The notes beneath the pieces are model-generated. The model worked only from the letters and a program-made list of their open reading frames with translations, ran no database searches and had not been told where the DNA came from. The translations under genes and the position numbers were made by a program. Positions 34,254 through 46,623 of a stretch of 64,000 nt of DNA are shown here, one piece after another. How positions within the stretch are numbered: position 1 is the stretch's first letter; each line of letters opens with the position of its first letter. The DNA is from Gremmenia infestans. Taxonomy: Eukaryota; Ascomycota; Leotiomycetes; Helotiales; Hamatocanthoscyphaceae. The DNA lies in the NCBI GenBank assembly GCA_032629725.1, contig JAFEVB010000044.1:248001-312000 (forward strand), given 5' to 3'.

Positions 34254-35228
34254 ATGTGATACATTTTGATTCCAAATACCATCCTTTATCACCTCAACAA
34301 GTTCCGAAGTCTTGGTATCACATACAAGATTTCGGAGATCGTCAGGCAGAGATGCGAAATTAGACTGTCTCATTCTCGTGAAACCTCTTTCTTTCCTGTC
34401 AAGACATTTGCTTTGCCCAAAGATAGATAGATGGTTCCTCGTGAATACCTACCTACCTAGTCATACATCACCATTCCTAACGACACATTCCAAGCGACTC
34501 GACGACTCAAAACAAACTACTCGTACCTATGAACCTTACCTCCTGTATCAAGGCCATCCATCCATTCACTACAGTACAGTCAGTAAAGACCCTCGATTCC
34601 CCCATACCATTACTCCCATCTTTGATGATGCATCTCACACATCTTACACACCCTACAAATTTCAAATCAATCAAATGCTCGAAGTGCTGCAAAGGAAGGG
34701 CGTCCAATCATGTGCTCCATACAGACAGTTTTATTGATTACTCTTTCTTCACTCAGTCTTTACAAAAACCTCACACTACTGTTAAAGCCCTCTGCTAGAT
34801 ATGCATTCTTGATAATCTTACTGCATTAATCAGCGTATAAGATCGATCACTTATCATAGCGGTGTTTAGTAAACTTGCGCGCTTTGTGGCTTAGGTACTG
34901 TAGGCATCAATCATTGTCCGGATGCAGTAATAAATCGAGATTAAATCATAATGATTCAGCGGGTTTGGATTGTTAATAGAGGACCCGGGCGAGCCCAGCG
35001 CCGAGGCACCCGGCGAGGGGAGGATTGGAGATTTGTGACGAGATGGGAGGGTGAAAAGGAAGGGGGAGGGGGGATTTGTATAAATAAGAGATGGTGCTGG
35101 GAATTTAGTTTTGAGCATCAGTTCAAAGACAGTCAGTCGACTTGAATAACAGTCAAATTACTTGGCGTAGACATCATATCAAATTCAGAAATCGGTCAAC
35201 AGCTTCTACAAAAATATAGCACGCTACA
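34254..35228. other. Intergenic, pyrimidine-rich, no gene called
   Basis: A 141-codon plus-strand ORF at 34312-34737 exists, but its sequence is low in structure, overlaps other ORFs and has no start context or motif, so it is not called. A purine-rich tract (about 35010-35080) precedes the extended SDR start. Confidence 0.4.
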
Positions 35229-36275
35229 ATGGCAGGAGAACTCATCCTTATCACTGGTGGCACTGGCCTCATCGGTATCAAGACTATCCACACAGCACTC
35301 AAAGCTGGATACTCTGTCCGCGCAGCAGTTCGTTCCCAAGCAAAAGCCAATGCCGTCCTTGCAACACCGACCGTCAAGGCCATCAGCCCAGGCTCCAAAC
35401 TAACCTTCATCATCGTCCCCGATATCCTTGCGGACAACGCATATGACCAAGCGGTCAAGGGCGTGAAATACATCATCCATATAGCCTCTCCCGTTATCAA
35501 AGGCGAAGGCTTCACGCCCGCCCAATATGAGTCCGAACTCATAGCGCCCGCCATCAAAGGCACAACATCCATCCTCAGCGCGGCGCACAAAACTCCCGGA
35601 ATCCAGCGCATCGTCATCACATCTTCCGAAGTCGCCATCATCCCGTGGGAAGAATTCATCGCCAAAGAAGTCGACACGGTCTTTGATGATACCTACGAGA
35701 TCCCCTTTCCCGCAGGCCCCTACACCAACCCCTTCGAAGCCTACGCCGCCAGCAAAGTCCGCGCCCTGCTCGCAACCAAAGAGTTCCTGTGGCAGGAAAA
35801 GCCCCAGTGGGACGTCATACACATCATGCCCTCGTTCGTGGTCGGCGACAACGAAATCATCACAGACCCCACTCTCATCTGCGATTCCACTGTGTCCGCA
35901 GCCTTCGCCCAGGTCCTGGGCCGCGATAGCGGATGGGGCGCTGTGCCTAGCACCAGTGTCCACCCAGCTGACATTGCGCGGCTGCATGTCGCAGCCCTGG
36001 ATCCTGCGATCGAGGGGAATCAAAGCTTCTTGGCTGTGTCTGAGGGTGAGAGGGGCACGCGCTGGGAAGACGCGATTGGGATTGTGAATCGCAATTTTCC
36101 TGAGGCTGTTAAGAAAGGCATCTTGCCTAATAACGGGACGGCAAAGACCAAGAGGACGAAGGTTGACTCGAGTCGAACGGAGAAGGTGTTTGGATTTAAG
36201 TTTTTGGGTTATGAGGAGCAGGTTAAGAGTGTGGTGGAGCAGTATCTTGGGCTTTTGGGAGAGCCTGTTGCTTGA
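35229..36275 (+). CDS. Extended SDR, dihydroflavonol-reductase/Gre2-like
   Basis: NADPH-dependent carbonyl reductase of the extended SDR class; relatives reduce methylglyoxal, flavanonols or polyketide ketones. Single exon of 348 residues. The N-terminal ITGGTGLIGIKT is the TG-x2-G-x2-G Rossmann motif, KYIIHIASPV the class-typical second block, ITSSEVA holds the catalytic Ser region, and EAYAASKVRA gives Tyr-X3-Lys. HPADIARLHVAAL and a C-terminal FKFLGYEEQVKSVV are also characteristic. The ATG follows an A-rich leader. It is 6 kb from the metabolite cluster and separated from it by two unrelated genes, so a link is speculative. Confidence 0.93.
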   Translation: MAGELILITGGTGLIGIKTIHTALKAGYSVRAAVRSQAKANAVLATPTVKAISPGSKLTFIIVPDILADNAYDQAVKGVKYIIHIASPVIKGEGFTPAQYESELIAPAIKGTTSILSAAHKTPGIQRIVITSSEVAIIPWEEFIAKEVDTVFDDTYEIPFPAGPYTNPFEAYAASKVRALLATKEFLWQEKPQWDVIHIMPSFVVGDNEIITDPTLICDSTVSAAFAQVLGRDSGWGAVPSTSVHPADIARLHVAALDPAIEGNQSFLAVSEGERGTRWEDAIGIVNRNFPEAVKKGILPNNGTAKTKRTKVDSSRTEKVFGFKFLGYEEQVKSVVEQYLGLLGEPVA

Positions 36276-36567
36276 ATTGGGGGAGGTATGAAGAGACAGA
36301 TAGATATAAATAACATTTGATAACTAGTTGTGCATCAACACTTGGTTGTTTCCATGAACTATCTGGCTTATTAGTGTTTTGGCTCGTCTGATATCGAGCG
36401 ACAGCACACCACTTGGTAGCAAAAGAGAGCTTCGATACGTGTTATTAGAAGTTCGTGCGCATAAAATATTGAAACTTCAGAAGGCAAAACGTGGTTTTCA
36501 CAGGCATTCGAGTTTTGAACAATGGGTAAGGTAGCTGGTAGTTGACATCGACATCGTTGCTGGAAGA
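36276..36567. other. Intergenic between extended SDR and twin-CX9C gene
   Basis: No gene. It leads into the GGTTGT microsatellite that lies in the promoter of the next gene. Confidence 0.4.
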
Positions 36568-36605
36568 GGTTGTGGTTGTGGTTGTGGTTGTGGTTGTGGT
36601 TGTGG
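36568..36605. repeat. GGTTGT microsatellite
   Basis: About six head-to-tail copies of ggttgt, some 160 bp upstream of the twin-CX9C start codon. Its position makes it a possible length-variable promoter element, which is inference. Confidence 0.9.
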
Positions 36606-36764
36606 CGTGGCGTGTTTAGTGGAGCCAAATCGCCTAAACTTTTAGGGCAGCTCCCCATGCAATAATTCTGTTCCGCATTGTCAAGCTCCAGACGACAAAC
36701 TATCTACTGTACTGTACTGTACAACAAGTTAGCAGAGTAATTGAAACTATTCACAACTGTCACA

Positions 36765-37787
36765 ATGGGTTGGTTTTGGGGCTCCTCTGACGATGCGAAT
36801 AAAGACGCCCTCCGCGACCTCGACCCAAGCCTGCGAGACTTCCTGAAGAAAGAATCGCCCGTCAAATACGATACCTCCAACCCGCCAGCAGCACCACAAC
36901 ATCGCCCTCAAGCACCAGAAACCAATTCAGGACATCCTATATCCAAAGCAGATGAGAATCCGCCTCCAGAAGTCCCAAAAGCAAGCTTGTTCCAAGATGG
37001 ACGGTACGCGCATCTATGGAAGACTTACCGGCCGCAGGCGGAGGTAGAGGCAGAGGGCAAATCAGATCAAGAGAAGATGATGGATATCCTCGAAGGCTAC
37101 CAGCACCGGAGGGCAGAAATCGGGAGAGTGGCGTTGGAGAACTGCGTGATGGAACAGATTGAAGTTAGCGATTGCTTCACCAAGGGCGGCTGGTCGGCGA
37201 AGACGAGTATGTGTAGAAATGAGAACAAGAAGTTTGAGAGGTGTTATATGATGCAAGCAGTACGTCGGGATCTATCCTACTAGTCTACGCGCTGCTAATT
37301 TATGGGTGTTTAGAAATTCTTGAAAGCATTAGGCTACCTGTCGACCTACGACCGACCTGCAGACGTCGACGAGAAGATCCAAATGCATGCCGATACCCTA
37401 TACCACCGCATGCTGGCACAAGAAAAGGCAATCGAAGAGGCAAAGACAGAAGGGAGACCAATACCTGCCTTCCCTCCACTACTATCCTCAAGACCCAAGC
37501 TCGGCGAGCCGGCAAACGAATATACACCAGCGAGAATGCATCCCATTGAGATAGCAGATCTACGAACCAAGGTGCAGCAACCGCTGAATAAGAAATTAGA
37601 TACCCTGGAAGGCGAGCAGCGGGAATTGGAGGAGCGCGCCATCAAGGCGGAGATAGAAGCTGGTACACAAGTGGCGGAGAGACTGGACGTGCTACATCAG
37701 CAGCAGGACGAGGCGCGGCAGAAGAGGAGGGAACAGGGCAAGGAGACTTTGGGAGACAAGGTCTTTTCGATCTTCCGGGGGAAATGA
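36765..37787 (+). CDS. Twin CX9C (CHCH-type) protein with C-terminal coiled coil
   Basis: Two exons (36765-37259, 37314-37787) give 322 residues. Residues 127-160 form a twin CX9C module: C127-x9-C137, 12 residues, C150-x9-C160. This is the disulfide helical hairpin found in Mia40-imported proteins of the mitochondrial intermembrane space. The N-terminus MGWFWGSSDD is Trp-rich and not a cleavable presequence; most twin-CX9C proteins lack one. After the module come KFLKALGYLSTYDRP and a long charged helix (about 235-310, Glu/Arg/Lys/Gln-rich coiled coil) ending DKVFSIFRGK. An ATG eight codons upstream is in frame, but this ATG has the better context and gives the family-like start. It probably has a housekeeping role in respiratory-chain or organelle assembly. 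Confidence 0.85.
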
Positions 37788-38555
37788 TCTACATGCTTCG
37801 AGTGCAAATGTCGAGCCTAGCCTTGGATCTGCTGTACTATGTACGTACGTGCCTTGTATTTGTAGAGGGAAAGATGAACATCTCCACCTATCGAGCGAGC
37901 ACCAAGTTTCAGCTGCAATGTGGACAAGACTCCATACCTATCTACTCCTTCATATTGCTCCCGCACCAAATAAGCTTTCGTCTTTACCAGCGGCCAGGTA
38001 ACTGATAGATTGACAACCAAAGTATGCCAAGTATCCTGCAATGGTCGTCGATATGAACACCTCAACCCCTCGCCAAAAGATACTCTTGATCAGGCTAGCA
38101 ATCTTATACGTGACTACCAGCACATGCCGATTACCACCGCAATAAAGACCAAGGCCTACCGCTAAAGTGTAGGATGCGGAAAACTACCTAGGTAGCTATT
38201 TGCGTAGGCAGCGTGGTGCCGAAGCTTAGAACGAGGAATTGTATGTCACCTTAGCCAAGACATTCCGAGGAAAGGAGTTGGGCGGAGCAGAGAACGAAGA
38301 AGAACATTGTCTTGCAGATTCAGGTTTGTCGCGGAGTGGTAGTAGATGAGGGATATCCTCCGCTCTTGCACCAATTCTACCTACCTACCTTTGCTGCTCA
38401 CTATTGCAATGACAAATTGCTAGTCGTCTATATAAAAGAAGCAATCCTTTATAATTTCACTAGTTGAGAAAGATAACATTATGGCTTGAAATTTCCTTTC
38501 CGTATCCTGGAACAATGAGAGCAAGGCCACCCATTCTCTTCCTCCAAGCTGTTCG
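37788..38555. other. Intergenic, no gene seen
   Basis: The 3' flank of the twin-CX9C gene and downstream DNA of the convergent rhodopsin-like gene. Only short ORFs without content. Confidence 0.45.
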
Positions 38556-40006
38556 TCAAGCCCGAGCAGTAATTCGAGTTTGTGTCCGTACTTGTCCGAG
38601 CTCTATGTCGCGATGGCGCATCTTTGGACCTTCGTCATCCCCCTCGTCTCCTTCATCTGCATCATGCAGCCGAGAAAAGGAGCTTATCGTCAATTGGTTG
38701 GTCCGTTTGATATTAGACCACTGGTGACTATGTAGATGGTTGCCGGATTGAGACTCGATAGAGCTGCCCTTTACAACTGTACTCTTCAATTTTTGCCCTA
38801 TTATGAACCGAAGCAATGGTCGCATGCTGGACAGACATGCTAGGACGGTGCCAATGTTGCATTCTATCCCATTCCAGAGTGCGTCGGGAACTATCTCCCC
38901 TTGTAAAAGATTTAGCTAGCAGACTCTCGTAGACTATTACACATTGAAGCTTACATGAAATATCGGGGTTCTTCCCAATTGAATCGACGGTGAAAATATG
39001 TATGAAAGAAACCGCAACTATACTAGTCTGTTTGTAAGTTTCTCATCTGGGTAATGTAGATTGGACTGAAGAGAAAGGTCAACATACAATCCACCTAGTG
39101 CGAAGATACCGCTCACGGCGATTTTCTGAGATAGAGGCATATGCAATTTCCAAACCATAGGAAGAGGGAATATTATTAACATAACGTCGGTGATGAGGTT
39201 GGGAATGCCGATTCCGTAGTAGAAATTCGTGGTATTGATGCACTTGGAAGGAATAGTCTTATCCCAATAACCGCGAATAGGATGACAGGCAAAGATCGCA
39301 ACGAGTTCCTATCCCCAGAATTCTTAGCAAGTATTTGATATTGGAATCATTTGTACACCTACCAATGCAATCAGCCATGACATAATGATACTAATTATAA
39401 TATATGTTGGCAGTTTCGTCGTGGATACATCGAAAACTCGGCGGATGAAGGCGATAATAGAGAACTTGATAGTAGCAACGGCAAGGATGTAAACAATTTG
39501 GCTTGCATAAATTAAAATCAGAAACTGTTTGATTTCGGCTTCTGATAATAGGAGAATATGTTTTCCTAAACCGTATTTCACTCCTAGAATTCTAGTTAGT
39601 TCATCTCCTTGCATTGTTTGATATCGTAGCTGATTTCGTTGGATTGTGAATGAAAATCAAAAGACAATTTCTTCTTACCTATAAACTGGATGATACTACC
39701 ACTCCAAGAAAGTAATAATCCCCCAATAATTAAATAATCGTCCAACTTGATCGGTTGACGGGCAATCCTTCGGGTCAAGAAACGTAGTGTGACAGCAATG
39801 CCAGAGAGACACATCATACAAATTCCAACTCTGTTGAGTAGAGGCCCATAACTGAAATAGGGATCATTTTCATTGCCACCTGTTATTCCGAATAATGTCA
39901 TGACTGGGTGAATACCAGGATTCCGAGGAATTCCCAACGCTGTAGTATAGGTATCCGCGGCTGTGGCTTTGCGTTCTCTCCTCGTAAACAGCTCTTGATG
40001 GTTCAA
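38556..40006 (-). CDS. Second fungal rhodopsin-like membrane protein
   Basis: Seven-helix protein of the fungal rhodopsin (SAT4/Pth11-type) family, putative receptor. Five exons (40006-39679, 39583-39363, 39308-39088, 39022-38955, 38890-38556) join in one frame to 390 residues. Landmarks are RFLTRRIARQPIKLDDYLI (GADDY-equivalent), GVKYGLGKH, ATIKFSIIAFIRRVF, CHPIRGYWD, NLITDVMLIIFPLPMVW and the penultimate helix DALWNGIECNIGTVLACL. The tail after SSMRPLLRF is hydrophilic and ends in Asp/Glu- and Arg-rich segments. The first ATG gives a long N-terminus; the ATG at 39901 (MTLFGITGG) is a good alternative. It does not look like a recent duplicate of the gene at 6 kb. Confidence 0.88.
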
Positions 40007-41073
40007 CAGTGAAATGAAAAAGCGCCTTAAAAGAGCGGCTGAAATGGATATACTACGCCGGACTCACTCCTCTTAATGCGTTTCTTTTTTACGATGCAGT
40101 ATTTGATCAAGAATTTCCATGACACTGGATTCACGAGGTGCGTTTCGCATCCTTGTAATTATCTAAATGCGGATGGTTGGATGCAGGTAACATGCATCCC
40201 AATACTTTTGATTTGCAGGATCGTTACCCTATAATTATAGGGGGTTGTTTGTGCCACATGCGAGGGCGAGGGTGGGTGGTGATGGGATGCTTTCCAGACA
40301 ACCTTGTGTTGGAAAATGGGGCTCTGCCAACGGCTGAAATACAGAGAGCAGACCATAATCGCACAAAGATACCTGAACAAGGTAGCTTTCTTACTGCATT
40401 TACCCAAGAAATAGCAGGGGTGAAGTACTTGTCCGAGGAGTAAACTGCTCGGATTATATACGCCTAGGAGCCTTGCGTTTCAGTCCGAAGTAGTATTCTT
40501 TGTCAGTGACTGAGTAAGCCATTTAGGCTAAAATGGCTGAGACCGAGGGTTTAGTTGGCTAGCATAAGGGCATGGCTGTGCCCCATTATCTGGTTACATA
40601 GGCCGGAGGGAGAATCTAGATGTAGCAATGACGGTCAAAGTTTACGGACCGAGGTGGGGTAGTATAATACTACAATAATATCACTTACATAGACTAGACT
40701 AGGGTCCCCACATAGATCATCCACAACACTGCAGTTCTCTCGAACTAATCGTAAAGTGGGAATATTTCAATAATTGGCTCTCCTTCCTCCAACATAAATA
40801 TAATGCTACTTAGCCGGTTCCGGAGACTGTTATGCTATTCCATTTTTATAACAGTCAGGATTAAAGAAGGCCGTTATACACAATTGAGAAGAGTAAACGT
40901 ACGGCAGTCATGGAGGAGGACTCGAGGATCTTTATTGACGAGGTAATTTTTGCTGATTTCTGATTTTGAAGAGTAGATGGGTCACTTTCCCTTGAAGCTT
41001 CCCACTTCCTCGATCTGGACATTAATGAGCACCCAGGCTTTGAAAATCTATATCAAGAGGAAGACGGATGTTA
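40007..41073. other. Intergenic left of the mariner-type MITE
   Basis: Promoter of the rhodopsin-like gene, then DNA with stops in all frames. An 88-codon ORF at 40177-40443 has no recognisable content. Confidence 0.45.
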
Positions 41074-41269
41074 CTCCGTGCGGCGTAAAAGTAATTCGAG
41101 CCCCGTTTTTTCTATAGTGAGGATTTACCTCCGTATGGTCATAATCGAGTTATCTGCTGTAAACAAGTACTATTCCTAGTCACATAACTGGTCAAACAGG
41201 GTGTGCACTATTCACAATGTATCATTTAAACCCTGAAATGGAATTGAATTACTTTTACGCCGCACGGAG
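41074..41269. mobile_element. Tc1/mariner-type MITE, 196 bp
   Basis: Perfect 24-bp terminal inverted repeats beginning CTCCGTGCGGCGTAAAAG (41074-41097 and 41246-41269) enclose a 148-bp interior with no ORF. Each end is flanked by TA, the target-site duplication of the Tc1/mariner/Fot1 group. The flawless repeats suggest a young insertion. It lies about 900 bp upstream of the metabolite-cluster MFS gene. Confidence 0.85.
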
Positions 41270-42169
41270 TACCCTAGAGCTTTGAAACTACTCGGGAGAT
41301 CTACAACCGGCGCCAGATCGACCGGCGCCATCTTGCTTAGCTGGCAATCAATTAGATGCACTGTAGCATGGGTGTGGGCCTTATCAGACCATTACACACA
41401 AAATGTGAAGAAATCCCTGGGGGAATAACGCGTTGATTCGGCTGAAGTTCGAAAAGGGCCCGATAGACAAACGGCGACTTCGAGATCTAGAACTTTGATG
41501 TTGTCTAAGTTTTTGCACATGCTTTTAGTCGTTTCATTCGTGCCCGACTCCGTACAGCGATTTTATGTGACAAGGGTTTTTTGAAGACGAGATGCCGACG
41601 ATTTTATGGGGACTTCATTTTCTCTCGAATGCCTACTACACGTAGTGCCTCCATCGACTTGCCACATTAGCATAATAGGAGCGAATACCCTATTGTACCC
41701 AGTTCCAGATATAGAACTCTTAATATTACCTAAATAATGTCCGTATTAATTACTCAATAGAGTGAAAGAGGGGTGGTGATGCTAAGGTGATGATAGTCCA
41801 ATTTATAATGGCACACCTCGGTCTACTTCGTAGGCCTATCTCGGATCAAGAAGCATGATGCCTGGTGCATATGCATAATCGCGAGACGCACATAATACGG
41901 AGTACTAACTTGCTGTCAGGGGCTTTGCATGCCACTGTTGGTATGACCCTCGGAGTAGTTACGGGCACTGGCTCAATTTTACTCTCCATGGCATGTTGGT
42001 TGGTCGGCTGGTTGGTTGCTAATAATTGGTAAGCAGAGACCGTTTTCAAACAAGGAAGATGTTGATATGGCAGCCCCCAACAAACAAACTTGACTGAATC
42101 AATCTAGCTCCTAGCTCAAAAGCACTTCTTACAGCTTGTGCTGTTGACCGTCGAAACCACACTCACATC
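41270..42169. other. Intergenic upstream of the metabolite cluster
   Basis: No gene supported. Another cggagtac motif resembling the MITE end lies near 41897, and a direct ttggttggtcggctggttgg tract near 41996-42018. Confidence 0.45.
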
Positions 42170-44197
42170 ATGGCTGATATGTCCACCGCTAATGCCGATA
42201 CGGGAATTCACTCACCCAGTGCTCCAACGGATTCGCAGGCGACGACGGGTCCAGAGACCAAACCGCAGGTAAAACCGGAAAGTACATCTACAGAGAGAGT
42301 TGATGTTGTCTTTGCCAATGGAACTACTGCTCCAGAGCACAATTACTTGACGGGAATTAAGCTCTACGGAATAACAGCCGCGTAAGTTTCTTCTGCAGCC
42401 ATGCCTTTCCGCCAAGAAGAGAAAGCTAAAATCTGCCAAAGCTTGCTCACTGCTACTTTCCTGTCTATACTTGAAATATCAATCATTAGCACGGCTTTGG
42501 TGGATATTACAGATGATTTGAAAAGCTGGGACCAAAGTAGCTGGATCATTACGTCCTATCTTCTCACATATACGGGTAGGAATGTCCTTTCTTCTTCTGG
42601 GTAAAATTGACCTCGAGATAGCTTTCATGATCATCTGGGCAAAGACCAGCGACTCGCTGGGACGACGAGCATGTTTAGGAACTTCGATGCTCATTTTTGT
42701 CATAGCTTCCGGGGCCTGTGGTGCAGCACAGACAGCTACTCAGTTGTATGTATCTCCGCCACCATTGCTCAAGGTATTTGGAATTAATAATGAGTATCAG
42801 AATCGTCTTTCGCGCCTTCCAAGGTATCGGCGGCTCTGGCATAGTTAGTTTGAACTTTGTTGTTATTGCCGAACTCGTTCCTGCCGAAAAATATGGAATA
42901 TATTCTGTGCTTACTACTTTGGTTTATGCTGTGGCGTATTTGCTTGGACCGTTAGTCGGTGGTGCCATATGTGAAAATACAACCTGGAGATGGGTCTTCA
43001 TTATCAAGTAAGTCAGAAGCTATGTGCTTTTGGACAATGCTAATGTTTGATCTATTCTAGCGTTCCAATTGGCGTCATTCCTCTCGCGGGCCTATACACA
43101 TTCATGCCGGCAAATTTCCCCGTCGGACAGTCTGGTGGCTCAAAGCCAATGGCTTTGAGCCAAATACTTTTGGAAATCGACTACATAGGCGCGACCTCCC
43201 TCTTTGGATTTTGCGTTTTTCTCGTAGCTGCTTTTCAAGAGGCCAACACAACATATCCATGGGATTCTGCTGTTGTCATTGTTTTGTTCGCATTCTCTGG
43301 CGTCTTCTTTATTGGTTTCATAGGCTGGCAGAAATATTTGAGCAATGCCAAGACTTCAATACAAGCCATATTTCCATGGAGAATGATGCAGCATCGGCTG
43401 TTCATGTGCACCATCTTGTAAGTTTCTCAAGCTTTTTCCTACCTTCGTTTACGTATTGCTAATCCCCGGTTTAGTCTCACCATATTTTCAGGAGTTGCTT
43501 TCACAGTTACAGTGATTCAGATTCCGCAGAGGTACCAAACCGTTGGAGGCACTTCGCCAATCCGTGCGGGAGTTGATCTCTTGCCATATACCCTTCTATT
43601 ATCACTAGGAACGATATTTGCGAGTGTATCATCGTCGCGATTTCGTGTTCCACCAGTCTTCGTTTTCTTGGTAGGAGCAGTTTTCCAAACAGTTGGTGCC
43701 GCATTATTGTCGACCTCAGGTGTTCAATTCACGTCTAAAATATATGGGTACGAGATTATTTTATCGCTCGGATTGGGTTTAAATTTAGGGATGGGAATTC
43801 TTCTCACGCCCCAGCTAATCAAGGGCCAAGATCAATGTAAGTTCAATCCGCATCTCGTGGTACTATTGTAACTAATTTCGACCATTTAGCTGTGGCTATG
43901 GGCGCGGTCATACAAGCACGTCCCCTCGGTGGGGCCGTTGGTCTAGCCATCACGACTGCTGCGCTCAACTCTTATGTAAAATCCAAATTGTCTAGTATAT
44001 TGACCCCATCCGAGTTGTCGGCCTTATTACAGTCGGTACAGGTAATTGACACTTTGCCGGCCGATCAGCAGGATTTGATACGGTCAGCATTTTCTCATGG
44101 ATACAACTTGCAAATGCAAATCGTGATTGGATTTAGTGCTATCCAGGTGTTAGTAGCTATAGCAATGTGGGAGAAAAAGTTTACAAGGGTCGTATAG
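42170..44197 (+). CDS. MFS transporter, probable metabolite exporter (DHA-type)
   Basis: Proton-coupled multidrug-type efflux protein of the plasma membrane. Seven exons (42170-42381, 42442-42575, 42622-42745, 42801-43007, 43061-43417, 43475-43836, 43890-44197) join in frame to 567 residues. A hydrophilic N-terminus is followed by YLTGIKLYG and ISIISTALVDITDDL, the fungal drug-transporter start. WAKTSDSLGRR is the MFS loop 2-3 motif, and RAFQGIGGSGI with the GPLVGGAICENTTWRWVF block marks the DHA/14-helix type. The later helix block IQIPQRYQTVGGTSPIRAG is also typical. It is the first of four consecutive same-strand genes with P450s and an adenylating enzyme, so it probably exports their product. 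Confidence 0.92.
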
Positions 44198-44620
44198 TTC
44201 TGGAATGACTAAATTTAGTTCTGGCATGACTAAAATTCTACCGTTTCGCTTGCGTAATATAAGAGGAAGTCTTTTTTAAGCAACTGCCTGAAACTGCTAG
44301 GCTTGGAAAAGTGGTGTTTAGCCCTCTAGGTATGAGCTGCTGCCCCGGCCCCCATTGTAATCCTTGACCGTGGTAAATGGGCCCTGTCATTTTGTAGCGT
44401 AACCCGGTCCAATTAAATATACAACTTAAAGGGCTTATCATGTAATGCTTAACTTTAGTCGTTTTTGCTGCAGAGTCTCTCTGCTTAATATAAAAACGCT
44501 GCTACGTCCTTTCTTTTTTGAACGTTTAATTACAAACACTATTTTGTTCTTTGTTACACATTTAAGATAAACTAGTATATCTATATGTTTCCATCTTAAG
44601 TAGATCTTACTTATATCATC
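44198..44620 (+). other. AT-rich promoter region of the first cluster P450
   Basis: Strongly AT-rich with no ORF. Runs of ttt and tatata precede the P450 ATG. No shared operator motif was recognised by eye between the cluster promoters. Confidence 0.4.
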
Positions 44621-46623
44621 ATGGTTTTACTAGCAAGCCTATATATTATGCTACAAATCACTGCAGCTGCTTCTAGCTTTGGTCTTCTATTAGTAAGTAT
44701 ATATTTTTGTTTTTCGGTTAATATCTATATAGAAAATGGGATTGTCGGACAAGATTCCTATCCTATTTCAAATAATTAGGTTTCTGCTAAAATCTAGACT
44801 AAATAGTTATCATCTTTCGCCATTTATCAGATATGGTTTCATCCTTTACGTCAGTATCCAGGACCTTTGCTCGGCAGAATTACCAACGGATATGCTGCGT
44901 ATCATGCTTGGAAAGGTGACTTACACCTGGACATATGGAGATGTCATGAGAAATACGGTAAGTGGAATTTACGGTTCTTCTTTAAAAACGAACTAAATGA
45001 TAATCGAAAGGGAACTATATTCGATATGGACCAGATACCTTACTCTTCAATACTACAACTACCTTAAATAGTAAGAGAGTTCTTCCCTTACTATGCTTAA
45101 GTTGATTGACAATATACAGCTGTTTATACGTCTGGTAAAAACGTCCGGAAATCAAAGGGTTATCTCGCAATGATGGCTCGAGTTCCAAATACCCTTACGC
45201 AACTGGATAAGACACTTCACGCCCAACAACGCCGCGTTCTTGCACACGGTTTTACAGACCGGGCACTAGGAACTTACGAGAAAATAATCTACTCCCACTG
45301 CTTGAATCTGTGTACCAAGATCCAAGACTTAGACGCCCAGGATATGGGATGGACGGCAGCGCAAAATATGAGTGAATGGTGTAAGTCACACTAGGTCAGA
45401 ATTTGATTGATATTGACATTTATGGGCACTGTAGGTAACTATCTTGGGTTTGATATGATGCTCGAAATAATCTATGACGCCAAGTCGGAAATGGTAAATA
45501 AGCCAGACAATAGACAGCTACTGGATATGATAGCCATCTCAAATATTCGTGTGGGAACTATAGCGCCGCTATACAAGTATAAAGGCTCCTTCTTCGACTT
45601 TCTGGTTTTTAGGTCGGCAATCAAAGCACGTTACAAGTTCATAGGGTTTATCAAAAATCTTCTGGGTGAGAAAAGTAAAGAAGTCAGATCTCCGACGAAG
45701 CGAACAAGTGTCTATGACATCCTTATGTCGGCACGAGATGGCGAGGGTCTCACACCAAGTAAGTGCTAATATCCCAAAGTAGATTTCACTTTTTAGATTG
45801 ATTCTTGAGTCAAGGGCTACTTTCCCTCCCGAACCATTCCTACGACTCTCAATCTACTCTTGATCGTTTCTGCAAGGAAGTAATTCTGACTTATATATCT
45901 TGATGAACAGCTGAGATTGCTGCCGAATCAACGAACTTGATCGTGGCAGGATTTGATACTACTGCAACTTCTATTTCTGCTTGCTTTTTCTACTTGAGTA
46001 GATATCCGGCGGTTTACGAAAAAGCCAGCCAGGAAGTCCGGACACAGTTTTCCTCGATCAGGGACATTGGTTCAAAGGCGGCTATCAATAGGTGTACCTA
46101 TCTTCGCGCCTGCCTCACAGAAAGTATCCGGATGTCACCTGCAATTAGTGCGGCTCCAACGCGCGAAGTCGAGGCTGGCGGTATCACCGTAGATGGTTAT
46201 TCGCTGCCGCCAGGATGCGATGTAGGGACAGGGATCTACGCCATCCATCACAACAGACGCTACTATCCTGGCCCCTTCACCTTCCGTCCGGAGCGTTGGA
46301 TCGTGGGTGACGTGGCTGACGGATTGAGCTGCAGTGCAGATGTTGATACTGCATACAGCGCCTTTATGGCGTTTGGGAAAGGATCAAGAACCTGCATCGG
46401 GCGTCCGCTTGCTATGCAAGAATCCATGACATGCATGGCAATGATACTTTACCTGTTCGATTTCCGAAAGGCGAAAGGTGGTACAGGGAACATTGGTGGG
46501 GGGGTTGTTGGAGCTGAATTCGGTCGCCACCGTCCATTTGAATATCAGCTTACTGACCATATTACTGCAGTGTGTGATGGACCAATGCTGCAGTTTCACA
46601 AGCGTAATACTGAAGAAAATTAG
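44621..46623 (+). CDS. Cytochrome P450 (cluster P450 1)
   Basis: ER-anchored monooxygenase. Six exons (44621-44692, 44831-44957, 45011-45070, 45120-45380, 45435-45758, 45911-46623) join in frame to 518 residues. The short first exon supplies the N-terminal membrane helix; exon 2 opens with [17 protein letters not shown], the usual hinge. Further motifs are [10 protein letters not shown], the I-helix AGFDTTATS, the ExxR block ESIRMSP, FRPERW and the heme loop [10 protein letters not shown], which matches the consensus fully. All catalytic features are present, so it should be active. Next gene starts 216 bp downstream. It probably hydroxylates the cluster product. Confidence 0.93.

Noticed and set aside
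34312..34737. 141-codon plus-strand ORF downstream of the acyltransferase
   Set aside because: No motif, poor composition, overlaps other ORFs on both strands, and begins in the 3' flank of a clear gene.
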